DNA of 64,000 bases from Pseudomaricurvus sp965656525 (GTDB lineage: Bacteria > Pseudomonadota > Gammaproteobacteria > Pseudomonadales > Cellvibrionaceae): the NCBI GenBank assembly GCA_965656525.1, contig CBFHKY010000002.1, positions 128,754-192,753 of the forward strand, given 5' to 3'. Positions 25,922-35,586 of the stretch are shown here, piece by piece. A program made the translations under genes and the position numbers. Positions within the stretch are counted from its first letter, which is position 1, and each line of letters begins with the position of its first letter. Under the pieces are notes generated by a model. It was given only the letters and a program-made list of their open reading frames with translations. It had not been told where the DNA came from and did not search any database.

Positions 25922-28333
25922 TTAGAAGTTGTAGCGAACATTTACGCCAAACTCACGTGGAGCAACAATACTTACACCACGGTAAGAAGTTTCTCCAGTA
26001 GTGGCTGCAGGCGCTCGATAGCTTACTGACGAAACAGCAGCATTGCGGCTCAACACTTCATCAGCTTCGAACACATTTTTACCGTAGAACATCACTTCCC
26101 ACACACCTTCAGGATCACGAATACCAGCATACAGGTTCACTGTTTGGTAGGCATCGACATCATCTACAGGGTTTGTAGGATCATTCTCAGAATCACCGTA
26201 CATGGTCACCAAACCACGAACATAGGCGTCAAGGTCTCCCATTGGAATGATGTATTCGGATTGCAGGGTCGCGGTCCACAATGGAGCGTAATTTGAACGC
26301 ACATTGGTCTCACAGCTTGCCAGGTTATCACCACCTGTTGCTGCACGAATCTCAGCTATAGTTGGTATCGTTCCACCGTACACGTTACAAGGGATAGTGC
26401 CGTTATCAATCTCACCTTTTGACCAGCTCATCAACGCGTTGACGTTCCAGTTTTCAGTAATATCATAGAAAGTTTCAACTTCGATACCGTAAACTGTTAC
26501 AGGCACAGCGGCTACAAAGTTAAAGTTTCCAACGCTTTCTATGATACCTTGGCTTGGATCCGTTGGGTCGACGTATTCAGTTTCGACGTAAAATACACCA
26601 TCACCACCAGCACGATAAGGATAATTTTCAAATTCTTGCAAGTAAGCTGCCACGTTTAAACGTAAACGATTATCCATCCAGCTAGATTTAATGCCTAACT
26701 CGTAAGAATCAGATGTTTCAGGATCCAAATTTAAGAAGGAGTTTTGACGCGGTGACTTAGCTACACTGAAGTCACCAACGGCTTCAATACCAGGGCGCCA
26801 AGAGGAACCGTACGAGAAGTAACCCATCATGTTATCGGTAAACTGCTGCTTCAGCGACAAGGAGAAAATATTCTGGCTCCACTTATTGTCGCCCTCAGCT
26901 ATCGTATTACCACTCACAATCAAGCTGCTCTTATCTTCATAGGAAATATGACGAGCACCTACAGATAGCTCGGTATCATCCGTCACATAAAAAGTGGCGT
27001 TCCCATAGATTGAACGTTCAACCGATTTACCTCTACGCTCAATAGGCGTCTCTATGGCACTTGCAAAAACACCGGGGATAAATACAGCTGTACGGTTGAT
27101 CAGATCCGTTGGAGATGAACCTTTTTGCTGCAGAGCGCCAACAACGAAATCTAACTTATCATTCAGCAGCGGCTCTGAAGTCGAAAAGCGTACTTCATGG
27201 CTGGTCTGACTTGTGTCAGTCACTAAGTCTTGACCAAATGCATCAAGAGCACGCGGGTCAGAAGGCCCGAAAAAGTCACCCGTATCTTGAGACTCAAAGC
27301 GCTCAGTTAACTGCTTGGTTTGTGAGCCTGCATAGTTCAATTGAAAACCTTCAAAATCATATTGAACTTCAAGACCTGTTCTTGCCAGCTCCTGACTGCT
27401 ATAAGTCATGGCGTCAGCAACGCCTTTACGATCTTGCGCGGTGATATACACTGGGCTCGCCGCAAGCGATGGATCAGCAATCGATGCAGACTCAACATGG
27501 GGCACATTCCAGCGCTGAGGCTTAATATTTTGATGCATCAAGTTGATAGACAACTCATCGGTGGGCTCTGCACGCAAAGATACACGCCATCCATCAATCT
27601 TAGTTTTATCTTCGTCACCGGTTAAAATGCTTTTTACCTGCGCGCCTTCATTCTCGTCATAAAATCCAGCAAACCGTAACGCTAGCTTATCCTCTGCGAG
27701 AGGGATGTTCACAGCAGCACGATAGCTCTGACCACCTTGGTCTGTACCGGTAGCATCGACATAGCCGCCAAACTCATTCAGGTCAGGGCGACGGGTAGTA
27801 ATAGTGATTGAACCTGATGGAGATGCACGACCGCGAAGAGTACCCTGAGGACCACGCAATACCTCTACTTGACCCACATCAAACATAGCTTGTACAGCTG
27901 ATAACGGGGAAATTGGGGAATCGTTCAAATAGAATTCGACTGTAGGGTTATTACCACTGGCAAAGGTATCAAAACGAACACCACGCACAGAAGCGTTAGG
28001 TGCAATGGAATCTTCTTCTAGAGTCAAGCCTGCAACATTACTTTGCAAATCAGCAAAGTTGCGAATATTCAGTTTGTCCAGATCATCACCTGTTACAACG
28101 TTAACTGTAAGTGGTACGTCCTGAATACTTTCGTCTTTACGACGGGCCTGTACAATAACCTCTTCTAAGGTTCCCATCCATGCATCATCTGACGCATTGT
28201 CCTGTGCAAGAACTGGCATTGAACCCATCGCCATAAGAGATGCCGCAGCAGCAATGCTACCAACAGTTAGGCGCTCTTTGGTGATTTGTTTAATAGATTG
28301 GCTTAGTTTGGTTTCACGTGTCTTGAAACGCAT
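25922..28333 (-). CDS. TonB-dependent outer membrane receptor, substrate unknown
   Basis: A 22-stranded outer membrane barrel with a plug domain that imports a ligand with TonB/ExbBD energy. Start at the ATG at 28333 with AGGAG six bases upstream; 803 residues. A signal peptide ends about PVLAQD. The TonB box is LEEVIVQARRKDE. The plug (about residues 70-190) contains VEVLRGPQGTLRGRASPSGS. The barrel fills the rest and ends REFGVNVRYNF with a terminal aromatic. It belongs to the large class also found in sphingomonads and oligotrophs, where substrates range from siderophores to plant and steroid compounds. No Fur box is visible upstream. Confidence 0.9.
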   Translation of the reverse strand: MRFKTRETKLSQSIKQITKERLTVGSIAAAASLMAMGSMPVLAQDNASDDAWMGTLEEVIVQARRKDESIQDVPLTVNVVTGDDLDKLNIRNFADLQSNVAGLTLEEDSIAPNASVRGVRFDTFASGNNPTVEFYLNDSPISPLSAVQAMFDVGQVEVLRGPQGTLRGRASPSGSITITTRRPDLNEFGGYVDATGTDQGGQSYRAAVNIPLAEDKLALRFAGFYDENEGAQVKSILTGDEDKTKIDGWRVSLRAEPTDELSINLMHQNIKPQRWNVPHVESASIADPSLAASPVYITAQDRKGVADAMTYSSQELARTGLEVQYDFEGFQLNYAGSQTKQLTERFESQDTGDFFGPSDPRALDAFGQDLVTDTSQTSHEVRFSTSEPLLNDKLDFVVGALQQKGSSPTDLINRTAVFIPGVFASAIETPIERRGKSVERSIYGNATFYVTDDTELSVGARHISYEDKSSLIVSGNTIAEGDNKWSQNIFSLSLKQQFTDNMMGYFSYGSSWRPGIEAVGDFSVAKSPRQNSFLNLDPETSDSYELGIKSSWMDNRLRLNVAAYLQEFENYPYRAGGDGVFYVETEYVDPTDPSQGIIESVGNFNFVAAVPVTVYGIEVETFYDITENWNVNALMSWSKGEIDNGTIPCNVYGGTIPTIAEIRAATGGDNLASCETNVRSNYAPLWTATLQSEYIIPMGDLDAYVRGLVTMYGDSENDPTNPVDDVDAYQTVNLYAGIRDPEGVWEVMFYGKNVFEADEVLSRNAAVSSVSYRAPAATTGETSYRGVSIVAPREFGVNVRYNF

Positions 28334-28729
28334 CGGCAACTCCTAAATTTTTATTATTAACTTTATTATCAGCAATAGCTAAAAGACCACTCTGACCTTA
28401 AACCGTTCTTGGTTTGGCATAGAAGCATTTCTTTTGCAGTCGATAGAATAGACACTTTTTATAGCCGCGACAATAGCCCCCAACCATAAAAAAGCACAAA
28501 AACCACCGCAAACAAAAAAGGAATTGGTATTGTAGCCACACTGTCTGCTCAAGTCGCGCCCCAGCGTGTTGGAGCTCGATCTTAAAATAGTATGAGCTCG
28601 ATATATTTAGCGATAATAAAAGCTGCAAGAAAGGAGCGACAGAGAAAGCTGTTTTCATAGAGCAATACATGGTCACTGTAGTGCGATTTCAGCCATTGGG
28701 CTTACAGGCACTACAACGATCAGCAAATA
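28334..28729. other. Non-coding region upstream of the TonB receptor gene
   Basis: About 395 bases. The receptor promoter must be here on the minus strand, but I find no clear -35/-10 pair. A short inverted repeat AAACC-6-GGTTT lies at about 28400. A 92-codon minus frame covers most of it but has no SD and a random-looking, cysteine-rich composition, so I treat the stretch as non-coding. Confidence 0.5.
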
Positions 28730-28763
28730 AAAAAGGGCTTGCCCGTGAAGGCAAGCCCTTTTT
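28730..28763 (-). terminator. Terminator of tRNA-Ser
   Basis: A 14-bp stem (28730-28743 with 28750-28763), GGGCTTGCC/GGCAAGCCC flanked by A and T runs, with a 6-base loop. It starts seven bases after the tRNA-Ser 3' end. Confidence 0.9.
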
Positions 28764-28769
28764 AGTAAA

Positions 28770-28857
28770 TGGCGGAGAGAAAGGGATTCGAACCCTTGAT
28801 ACGTTGCCGTATACACGCTTTCCAGGCGAGCTCCTTCAACCACTCGGACACCTCTCC
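28770..28857 (-). tRNA. tRNA-Ser(GGA)
   Basis: 88 bases with CCA encoded and a long variable arm (GTGTATACGGCAACGTATC region). The anticodon loop CTGGAAA gives GGA. Acceptor stem GGAGAGG/TCTCTCC ends in a G-U pair. Confidence 0.96.
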
Positions 28858-28954
28858 GCAGAGGTAGCGCTTTTAGAGCCCAAACACCAGCTTTGCAGCA
28901 CGTCTACGGTACTGCAGAAAAGAAGATTAGTTCGGCTCTTTCAGCGAGGGCGGT

Positions 28955-28983
28955 ACTTTACACAAACAGTTTATGAAAAACAA
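28955..28983 (-). promoter_or_regulatory. Candidate promoter of tRNA-Ser
   Basis: Minus strand: TTGTTT (28978-28983), 17-base spacer, TAAAGT (28955-28960), then ACCGCCC, a GC-rich discriminator. The -35 is weak. It abuts the 3' end of the nitroreductase gene. Confidence 0.4.
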
Positions 28984-28985
28984 TG

Positions 28986-29549
28986 TCATTTGACGGGCCA
29001 TGCCTGAAAAAAGTCTTCTGTCGATAAATCAGGGGCTGGCTTAGTTACCACTGCAGGCGTTCCCAGGTAAATAAACCCAATCACAAACTCTGAATCTTGA
29101 ATTTCTAGCCCCGACAGTACGTTCTGGTGGTTAGCAAGGGCCCCTGTTCGCCAATAGGCACCAATGCCCTGGACAAAGGCGGCATTAATGATATTTTGTA
29201 CGGCAGCACCGGCCGTTACCATTTGCTCCCAATCTGGCACCTTGCGGTGCTCTTTGTAGCTAGCAATAGCGACTATTATCAATGGAGCTCTTAGCGGCAT
29301 GTTTCGAAAGCGCTCACGCTCACCAACGGTTAGCGAAGGGTCATCCGCCTCGGCCGCCCTTTCAAATACCGCACCAAGAGCTTGCAGCCCTTCACCTTCC
29401 ACCTCTAAAAAACGGTAAGGCCTTAGCTTTCCATGATCAGCAGCTCTGAGTGCCGCCCTATACATTACTTGGCGCTGCTCTGCACTCGGGGGCGGTGACT
29501 GCAATTTACTGCAGGAAACTCGATTCACCAAAGCATCTATTGCTTCCAT
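28986..29549 (-). CDS. YdjA-like nitroreductase-family flavoprotein
   Basis: FMN-dependent NAD(P)H oxidoreductase. Start at the ATG at 29549 (MEAIDALVNRVSCSKLQSPP), with AGAGGAG six bases upstream; 187 residues. It follows the minimal YdjA layout: RAALRAADHGKLRPYRFLEV near 29-48, NMPLRAPLIIVAIAS, WEQMVTAGAAVQNIINAA and the GIGAYWRTGAL segment. YdjA relatives are about 183 residues. The physiological substrate is not known. Confidence 0.85.
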   Translation of the reverse strand: MEAIDALVNRVSCSKLQSPPPSAEQRQVMYRAALRAADHGKLRPYRFLEVEGEGLQALGAVFERAAEADDPSLTVGERERFRNMPLRAPLIIVAIASYKEHRKVPDWEQMVTAGAAVQNIINAAFVQGIGAYWRTGALANHQNVLSGLEIQDSEFVIGFIYLGTPAVVTKPAPDLSTEDFFQAWPVK

Positions 29550-29773
29550 GTACTTCTCCTCTGACCTTTTCGGCATTCTACTGCTCAGAAAAACCCCATA
29601 CCAGTAAAATTGCTAGCGGTTTTCACATCATGATCCATACTTAACAGCAAATAATCGGCCAGCCTTTAAGAATCAACAAGATCTGCCGACAGGGTAACTA
29701 TTCATTGCTGAAAGCTTCCTTTATATGGGTGTATGAGCAGATTCAGCCACTGTAGCAAGTATTGGGATTTATT

Positions 29774-31090
29774 ATGCAGATATCCAGCTGGGTACTTTAC
29801 GGTATCGCCGAAGTAGTCGGCGTTTTATTATTGCTCTCTCTGTTCCTCCTCATTCAAACCCGCAACCTAAAAAAGCTGGTTAAACGGTTGCAGAAAAGGC
29901 TGCTAGATTTGGTGCAAGAGACCAAAAATTTACGTGCGACATGCTCAGAACTTGAATCTGCTGTAGTTGACGGAAACACCTATGAGAAAATGCTGGATGA
30001 TCAGCTCGAACAAAACCTCAGATACCACGCCTCTCTGAATCCAGACCAAGACATCACTCTAGACCTCAATAATGATACGCCTTTAGAGCGCCAAATTGCC
30101 TCTGTTCGCCACGCCTTTTTAAGCGGAGAAAAAGAAGCATACCTTCACAGCAAAAAAAAACCGACACCTCACTGGCCTGTTATCCATGAAAAACTTTTTC
30201 AACTGATGACGTTTTTTCGCAGCCCTTCAGACGCCCCTCCCAGCCAAGCTGATGACACCTCTGAGTTACTGGAGGCATTAGCCGAAAAAGACGCTCGTAT
30301 AGAAAACCTAGAAAAATTCAAAACATTGTTTTTTGAACTTGAAGATAAATGGCTTACAGCACAAGGACAAGCCAGTGATTACCAACAGCAAATCAGTGAA
30401 CTAACCGCGGCACACCCTGAAAGTGAATCCTTAGATGAATTGATGCAGCATTACCAAAACTCTTTTAATGAATTTGGCGCCGAACTCAGCAATATCAACC
30501 CCAAAAGCGGTGGTAGCATTACTCAAATTGTTGACAACACAACCCCCGCCCCCCAAGAGCATACAGAAGAGCTGGAACACCTTAAATCCGTAGCAGCCAA
30601 TCAGCATCAGCTTATCAGTGAGCTTCAGCAACGCTTAACGGTAGCCTATTCTGCCGCGGATAAGGATTCCATCATCGACGAGATGAAGCAGCAGTTGTCA
30701 CAGCAGGTGCGCTTTATGGAAGAGTCTGAGACATGCATCAATTTGCTGGAGGAGGAGCTCGACCAAACCCACCGTAAAATGGCCTCACTCACTCAAGAGC
30801 TGAACCAATCTGAAAAACAGACAATGCGAGCAAACCAGCAAATGCCCAAAATGGAAAAAACACTCATCGCCTTGCAAGAGAAGCTAGAAGCTCTTTTAGA
30901 CGAGCGAAGCGCCATGAATCATTCACTCAAACAGGCACAGCAAGAAAATGAACAACTGGTCTCGCAACTGCAGGCCACCATGAAAACCGCCACCAACGAT
31001 ACCGGCGCCACAAAAGAACAACTGAAACAGCTTCAGAAGCAATACACAGAACTGGAAAGCAAATACTTAACACTTAGAATGCAATCTTAG
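29774..31090 (+). CDS. Membrane-anchored coiled-coil protein of unknown function
   Basis: 438 residues from the ATG at 29774 (an in-frame TTG lies four codons upstream). One N-terminal membrane segment, GIAEVVGVLLLLSLFLLIQT (about residues 9-28), is followed by a basic stretch (KKLVKRLQKR), so the rest should be cytoplasmic. Long heptad-like helices make up much of the protein, especially residues about 265-438 (QQLSQQVRFMEESETCINLL, LEEELDQTHRKMASL, QEKLEALLDERS). The middle (about 80-180) is not coiled coil. No catalytic motif is visible. It precedes the nucleotide cyclase gene by 190 bases on the same strand; a scaffold role is only a guess. Confidence 0.75.
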   Translation: MQISSWVLYGIAEVVGVLLLLSLFLLIQTRNLKKLVKRLQKRLLDLVQETKNLRATCSELESAVVDGNTYEKMLDDQLEQNLRYHASLNPDQDITLDLNNDTPLERQIASVRHAFLSGEKEAYLHSKKKPTPHWPVIHEKLFQLMTFFRSPSDAPPSQADDTSELLEALAEKDARIENLEKFKTLFFELEDKWLTAQGQASDYQQQISELTAAHPESESLDELMQHYQNSFNEFGAELSNINPKSGGSITQIVDNTTPAPQEHTEELEHLKSVAANQHQLISELQQRLTVAYSAADKDSIIDEMKQQLSQQVRFMEESETCINLLEEELDQTHRKMASLTQELNQSEKQTMRANQQMPKMEKTLIALQEKLEALLDERSAMNHSLKQAQQENEQLVSQLQATMKTATNDTGATKEQLKQLQKQYTELESKYLTLRMQS

Positions 31091-31280
31091 ACCCACTCAA
31101 TTGATGTTAGACAAACCTCTTTAAAAGTCCTACTATCTGTGGGCGTTTTGTGCCTAGACCATGATTTAACACGAACTTTATGCTGATCTTTGGCCCATTA
31201 GGTTTATAGCCACTCTTGAAGCTCAACGTCTCGCCTACCGATCCCTGTAAGGACCTTCTGCAACTACAGCAGATTTGCGT

Positions 31281-32660
31281 ATGATCAACGAAGAAGAAAA
31301 AGACATCACAACGTGGGACACCATAAAATCTCAGTACTATTTCAGGGCACTGATTTGCTTTGCTGCAGCTGGGACATTAGCTTCTCAAATATCTTTTTCT
31401 GACATCAACGCTCTGTTTGCAGGGGTGATGGTGTTTTGTCTGATCTACGTATACGCCGCTTACCGAATCAGCAATTGGGCCCCGATAAAACTGCAAGAAC
31501 GAACTGATCAAATATTAGGCTTCGTTGACGCGGGACTGGTTGGCTTTGTATTAGCACTGTGTAATTTTAGTCTTTTACCAACTATTTTATTTGTCACAAT
31601 GGTTCAGTTCAATGCACTGCTAAACGGCGGCGGCCAACGCTGGGCCAAAGATGCTATTGCCTTTGCCAGTGGCGCCTTACTGAGCTTGCTGGTGCACCAG
31701 CCCAAGTGGATTTTTTCCTCTCAGTTAAGTGTGAGTGTTGCTAGCCTGATTGGAATTTCTACCTATTTTTTTGCTACGGCCTTGTACACATTTTCGCAAA
31801 TCAACAGTTTAAAGAAGCAAGTAAGTCAACTTAAGATTGAAAAAAGCACTTTCAAACTTCGAGCTTACCGCTTAGCACGCTATCTAAGCCCACAAGTTTG
31901 GGCCGCAATTAATGAAGGACGAGACAGTAGTCTACAAACTGAACGCAAGCGCTTAACCATTTTCTTTTCTGACATTAAGGACTTCAGCCAACTCTCAGAA
32001 GAAATGGAAGCTGAAACGCTCACCGATATTCTCAATACCTACCTCAAAGAAATGTCTAAAATTGTCGAGCAATACGGCGGCACCATCGACAAGTTCATGG
32101 GTGATGGGATCATGGTGATTTTTGGTGACTCGGACAGCAAAGGCATCAAAGCGGATACCATTCGCTGCGTCTCAATGGCCATTGCGATGCGCAAACACAT
32201 GAAAGTTTTGCAGCAGCGCTGGCTCGCTCAAGGCATTAAGCGGCCTATGCAAATCCGCATGGGGATCAATACGGGCTACTGCACCGTTGGCACCTTTGGT
32301 ACCACACATCACCTAGATTATACTGCCTTAGGAACTCACGTTAATCTAGCGAGCCGTCTAGAATCTGCCGCATCCCCAGATGAAATCCTGCTCAGCTATG
32401 AAACTTGGTCTTTGTGTAAGGACACCGTTATGTGTCGTGACAAAGGAGAAGTAACCGTAAAAGGCTTCAGTCATCCAATTAAAGTTTACAGCGTAGTGGG
32501 ATTACGAAAAGATCTAGGCCGAAATCAAAGCTATTTTGAACACACTTTACAGGGATTTTCCATGCATCTGGACATGGGTAAAGTGAGAAACTACGATCGT
32601 GAGCGTGCGATTGAAGCGCTGGAGAAAGCCGCTAAGATTCTTAAGGAAAAGAAAACTTAA
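31281..32660 (+). CDS. Membrane-bound class III adenylate/guanylate cyclase
   Basis: Makes cyclic nucleotide from ATP or GTP. About 459 residues from the ATG at 31281; a TTG two codons upstream is an alternative and neither has a clear SD. The N-terminal half has about six hydrophobic segments (residues about 20-175), like the MASE2 domain of Pseudomonas CyaB. A class III catalytic domain follows: KRLTIFFSDIKDFSQLSEEM (metal aspartate), YGGTIDKFMGDGIMVIFGD (second metal aspartate), IRMGINTGYCTVGTFG and DYTALGTHVNLASRLESAAS. The DYTALG/NLASRLE region resembles adenylate cyclases more than guanylate cyclases. A CRP-type site 26 kb away fits cAMP signalling. Confidence 0.85.
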   Translation: MINEEEKDITTWDTIKSQYYFRALICFAAAGTLASQISFSDINALFAGVMVFCLIYVYAAYRISNWAPIKLQERTDQILGFVDAGLVGFVLALCNFSLLPTILFVTMVQFNALLNGGGQRWAKDAIAFASGALLSLLVHQPKWIFSSQLSVSVASLIGISTYFFATALYTFSQINSLKKQVSQLKIEKSTFKLRAYRLARYLSPQVWAAINEGRDSSLQTERKRLTIFFSDIKDFSQLSEEMEAETLTDILNTYLKEMSKIVEQYGGTIDKFMGDGIMVIFGDSDSKGIKADTIRCVSMAIAMRKHMKVLQQRWLAQGIKRPMQIRMGINTGYCTVGTFGTTHHLDYTALGTHVNLASRLESAASPDEILLSYETWSLCKDTVMCRDKGEVTVKGFSHPIKVYSVVGLRKDLGRNQSYFEHTLQGFSMHLDMGKVRNYDRERAIEALEKAAKILKEKKT

Positions 32661-32733
32661 AACCATCATACAATCATACCTCTCACATCAAAAGTACAGT
32701 GGTTTTGACTTCTATTGCGTTAATACACCTGCC

Positions 32734-33576
32734 TTACTGACGAGCCAATCGTGTACTTTCTGGCATATCATTGCCGCTTGTCCGAAAAGGGTTAATGTCC
32801 ATTCCTCCGCGACGTGTATAACGCGCGTAAACGGTTAATTCATCAGGCTTACAGCAACGCTGAATATCTGTAAATATGCGCTCAACGCAGTTTTCATGAA
32901 AGTCTTGATGCTCGCGAAATGAAACTATGTACTTAAGCAGCGAACCGTGATCAATTTTAGGTCCTCGATATTCAATAAAAACACTTGCCCAGTCGGGTTG
33001 TCCAGTCACTGGACAGTTACTTTTTAGAAGGTCACTATAAAGCCGCTCAGTCACCTGCTTTTCTGGTAAAGAAACACACAGCAAATTGGCTTGCGGTGCA
33101 TAAGTGTCAATCACGACATCAATATCATCTATGCAATCGCCAGAAAATGATCCTACACCCAGCGACTGTATCGCTCGCAACGGATGCAGACGCACCATCA
33201 CTGGTGACTCTACCGCCGCTGCCAAATCCTCTTCAAGTGTCTTAATGACGTCAAAAGTACTGTCGAAAATCGTTTGATTGAAAGAGTTCAGATACAGCTT
33301 GAACGATTTAGATTCCACAATAGAAACGCTGCTAACAGAAAATTCAAATTCAACGACAGCAACTTTTGGAACACCTTTTGGGCTTAACCAAGACACCTCG
33401 TAAGCGGTCCAGAGATCCACACCACGAAAAGGCAAGGACTGCGATTCTATTCCTAACTCTCGCCTTGAAAGCGCTCTAGGGATAGGGCAAAGCAGCTCTG
33501 GGTCATAACTAGAGACATATTCAGTCTGCTGCCCCAGTAAAGTATGGTGTTCCAATGATGATTTACCGTCGCTCAT
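32734..33576 (-). CDS. queF: NADPH-dependent 7-cyano-7-deazaguanine reductase
   Basis: Reduces the nitrile of preQ0 to preQ1 in queuosine synthesis. 280 residues, the long two-domain (YqcD/QueF type II) form. The active-site cysteine is in LLKSNCPVTGQPDWASVFIE (about 186-205), with the catalytic aspartate in QPDWAS. The substrate histidine and glutamate are in SFREHQDFHENCVERIFTDI. The N-terminal half has WLSPKGVPKVAVVEF and ESKSFKLYLNSFNQT. GGAG precedes the ATG by seven bases. Convergent with the cyclase gene. Confidence 0.96.
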   Translation of the reverse strand: MSDGKSSLEHHTLLGQQTEYVSSYDPELLCPIPRALSRRELGIESQSLPFRGVDLWTAYEVSWLSPKGVPKVAVVEFEFSVSSVSIVESKSFKLYLNSFNQTIFDSTFDVIKTLEEDLAAAVESPVMVRLHPLRAIQSLGVGSFSGDCIDDIDVVIDTYAPQANLLCVSLPEKQVTERLYSDLLKSNCPVTGQPDWASVFIEYRGPKIDHGSLLKYIVSFREHQDFHENCVERIFTDIQRCCKPDELTVYARYTRRGGMDINPFRTSGNDMPESTRLARQ

Positions 33577-33639
33577 ACCTTTTCTCCACGTTTACTAGAA
33601 TGCCTCTTGCCATGTTAGGCACACAAACACCTGCCATAC

Positions 33640-33661
33640 ACACAAAACCGACAAACGGTTT
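33640..33661 (-). terminator. Terminator of the ABC exporter operon
   Basis: AAACCG/CGGTTT stem (33645-33650 with 33656-33661) with a 5-base loop and TTTTGTGT after it on the minus strand, one base past the permease stop codon. Confidence 0.65.
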
Positions 33662-33662
33662 A

Positions 33663-34436
33663 TCAAGCTCTCAACCGTGTTCCTGTTCGCAGCAAGTACA
33701 AGCAATAGAAAAATAATACGATAATAAATACACCAACACCAAGAAAGGCAAACCCGATACTGATATCAGACACTCCTAGGATACCGTAGCGGAAAGCATT
33801 CACCATGTACAAAATGGGGTTGAGCTGCGATACCCCTTGCCAAAACTCAGGCAACAAGGAGATCGAGTAAAACACCCCCCCTAAATAAGTGAGTGGCGTC
33901 AAAATAAACGTTGGGACAATGGAAATATCATCGAAAGAATTGGCGTACACAGCATTTACAAAACCCATGAGCGAAAACAGCACGGCCGTCATAAAAACGA
34001 TCGCTACCGTAATACCTAAGTGATGGACTTGTAGGTCTGTAAAGAAGAGCGACACGATCGTCACAATAAAGCCGACGATTAGCCCCCTAGCCACACCACC
34101 AAGGGTATAACCCAGTAAAATGATGTAATTAGGCGTTGGCGAGACCAGCAACTCCTCCACACTGTGTTGAAACTTGGCACTGTAAAACGACGACACAACA
34201 TTAGAATATGAGTTAGTCAGCACTGACATCATAATCAGCCCCGGAACCACAAATTCCATGTAACTGAAGCCGTCCATTAAGCCAATTCGCGAACCAATCA
34301 GATTACCGAAAATAACAAAGTACAACGCCATCGTAATCACTGGCGGCACGAGCGTTTGCACCCAAATTCGCATAAACCGATGTATTTCTTTGCGCATGAT
34401 GGTTAAAAATGCAATCCACTGCCCTTGCGGATTCAT
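33663..34436 (-). CDS. ABC-2 type transporter permease (YadH-like)
   Basis: Membrane subunit of an ABC exporter. 257 residues with about six hydrophobic segments (VPPVITMALYFVIFGNLIGS, FVVPGLIMMSVLTNSYSNVV, VGVFIIVLFFYCLYLL). The ABC-2 signature is FDDISIVPTFILTPLTYLGG (about 168-187), as in YadH. The ATG overlaps the stop of the ATPase gene (ATGA), so the two are translationally coupled. The substrate is unknown. Confidence 0.9.
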   Translation of the reverse strand: MNPQGQWIAFLTIMRKEIHRFMRIWVQTLVPPVITMALYFVIFGNLIGSRIGLMDGFSYMEFVVPGLIMMSVLTNSYSNVVSSFYSAKFQHSVEELLVSPTPNYIILLGYTLGGVARGLIVGFIVTIVSLFFTDLQVHHLGITVAIVFMTAVLFSLMGFVNAVYANSFDDISIVPTFILTPLTYLGGVFYSISLLPEFWQGVSQLNPILYMVNAFRYGILGVSDISIGFAFLGVGVFIIVLFFYCLYLLRTGTRLRA

Positions 34437-35362
34437 ACGGACACCTCCTGCTTACGATCTACCAAGGACACAAAAAGCTCTTCCAGTCGATTGGCTTTAT
34501 TACGCATACTCACCACTTGAATATCGTGTGTGGACAACGCCTGAAAAAGACCATTCAATGACTGACCTTTTTCAATCGCCACTTCGAGCGTATGCTCTTC
34601 AGCCAACCTGACATCATAACCGCTAATATCGGGGGCCTGCAGCAAAGTGTCTTTCATGTCTAACACAAAGACTTCGCGATTCAGTGTTTTTAGCAGCGCC
34701 TTCATGCTCGTATTTTCAACAATGACTCCACCGTCAATAATAGCGATGTTTCGACACAAACTTTCGGCTTCTTCGAGGTAGTGTGTGGTTAAAATAATGG
34801 TCGTACCTTGAGCATTCATTTCTTGTAAAATAGCCCACATAGAACGTCGTAATTCAATATCGACCCCCGCAGTGGGCTCATCCAAAATCAGTAACTTTGG
34901 TTCGTGCACCAAAGCTCGTGCAATCATTAAACGACGCTTCATACCACCTGACAACATGCGAGCGGGGGTAGAGCGCTTATCCCATAAGCCCAGCTTCCGT
35001 AAATATTTTTCTGTTCTTTCTTTTGCCAAACGTTTTGGCAAGCCATAATAGCCCGCCTGGTTAACCACAATAGTTTCTACCGCTTCAAAGTGGGAAAAAT
35101 TGAACTCCTGCGGCACAATACCCAACAACTGCTTTGCTTGCGCCGAGCGAGTATCAAGATCGTTACCAAAAACACTCACCTGCCCAGCTGTTTTTAAAAC
35201 CAATGAAGAAATCACACCAATCGTGGTGGACTTACCCGCGCCGTTGGGGCCTAACAAGGCAAAAAAATCTCCTTCCTGCACTTCCAAATCAATCCCTTTT
35301 AAGGCTTCCGGCCCATTGGCGTACACTTTCGTTAACTGCTTAATCGATAGGGCTACAGACAT
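34433..35362 (-). CDS. ABC transporter ATP-binding protein (YadG-like)
   Basis: Energises the permease encoded just downstream. 309 residues. Walker A is LLGPNGAGKSTTIGVISSLV (about 36-55), the signature is MLSGGMKRRLMIARALVH, Walker B is LLILDEPTAGVD, and the switch histidine is in TTHYLEEAESL. A C-terminal extension of about 80 residues follows the nucleotide-binding domain, as in the YadG/CcmA class. AGGT precedes the ATG. Confidence 0.93.
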   Translation of the reverse strand: MSVALSIKQLTKVYANGPEALKGIDLEVQEGDFFALLGPNGAGKSTTIGVISSLVLKTAGQVSVFGNDLDTRSAQAKQLLGIVPQEFNFSHFEAVETIVVNQAGYYGLPKRLAKERTEKYLRKLGLWDKRSTPARMLSGGMKRRLMIARALVHEPKLLILDEPTAGVDIELRRSMWAILQEMNAQGTTIILTTHYLEEAESLCRNIAIIDGGVIVENTSMKALLKTLNREVFVLDMKDTLLQAPDISGYDVRLAEEHTLEVAIEKGQSLNGLFQALSTHDIQVVSMRNKANRLEELFVSLVDRKQEVSV

Positions 35363-35586
35363 GAAGATACCTTTTTCATTTCTATTACTTTATTACGAGT
35401 ATTTCGGCTCAAACTCAGCCCAAACTCACCGAGAGTTAGAGTAAACTCTCATTACGACCGAAAGGCGCTCGCTCATCAACCCGCTCACAGCGGTACACTA
35501 AGAGAAAGCCAAAGAACCAGCGGTTCAAGTTTCAGTCACCTGCAAAACTGTAGGAATAAACACACTCCAACGACAAAAGAGCCATC

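Noticed and set aside
28310..28400. Possible Fur box upstream of the 803-residue TonB receptor (GATAATAAAG...)
   Set aside because: Only the first six bases match; overall about 11 of 19, no better than chance in AT-rich DNA.
28398..28676. 92-codon minus-strand frame upstream of the TonB receptor
   Set aside because: No ribosome binding site; random-like, cysteine- and aromatic-rich composition; the region is expected to be the receptor promoter.
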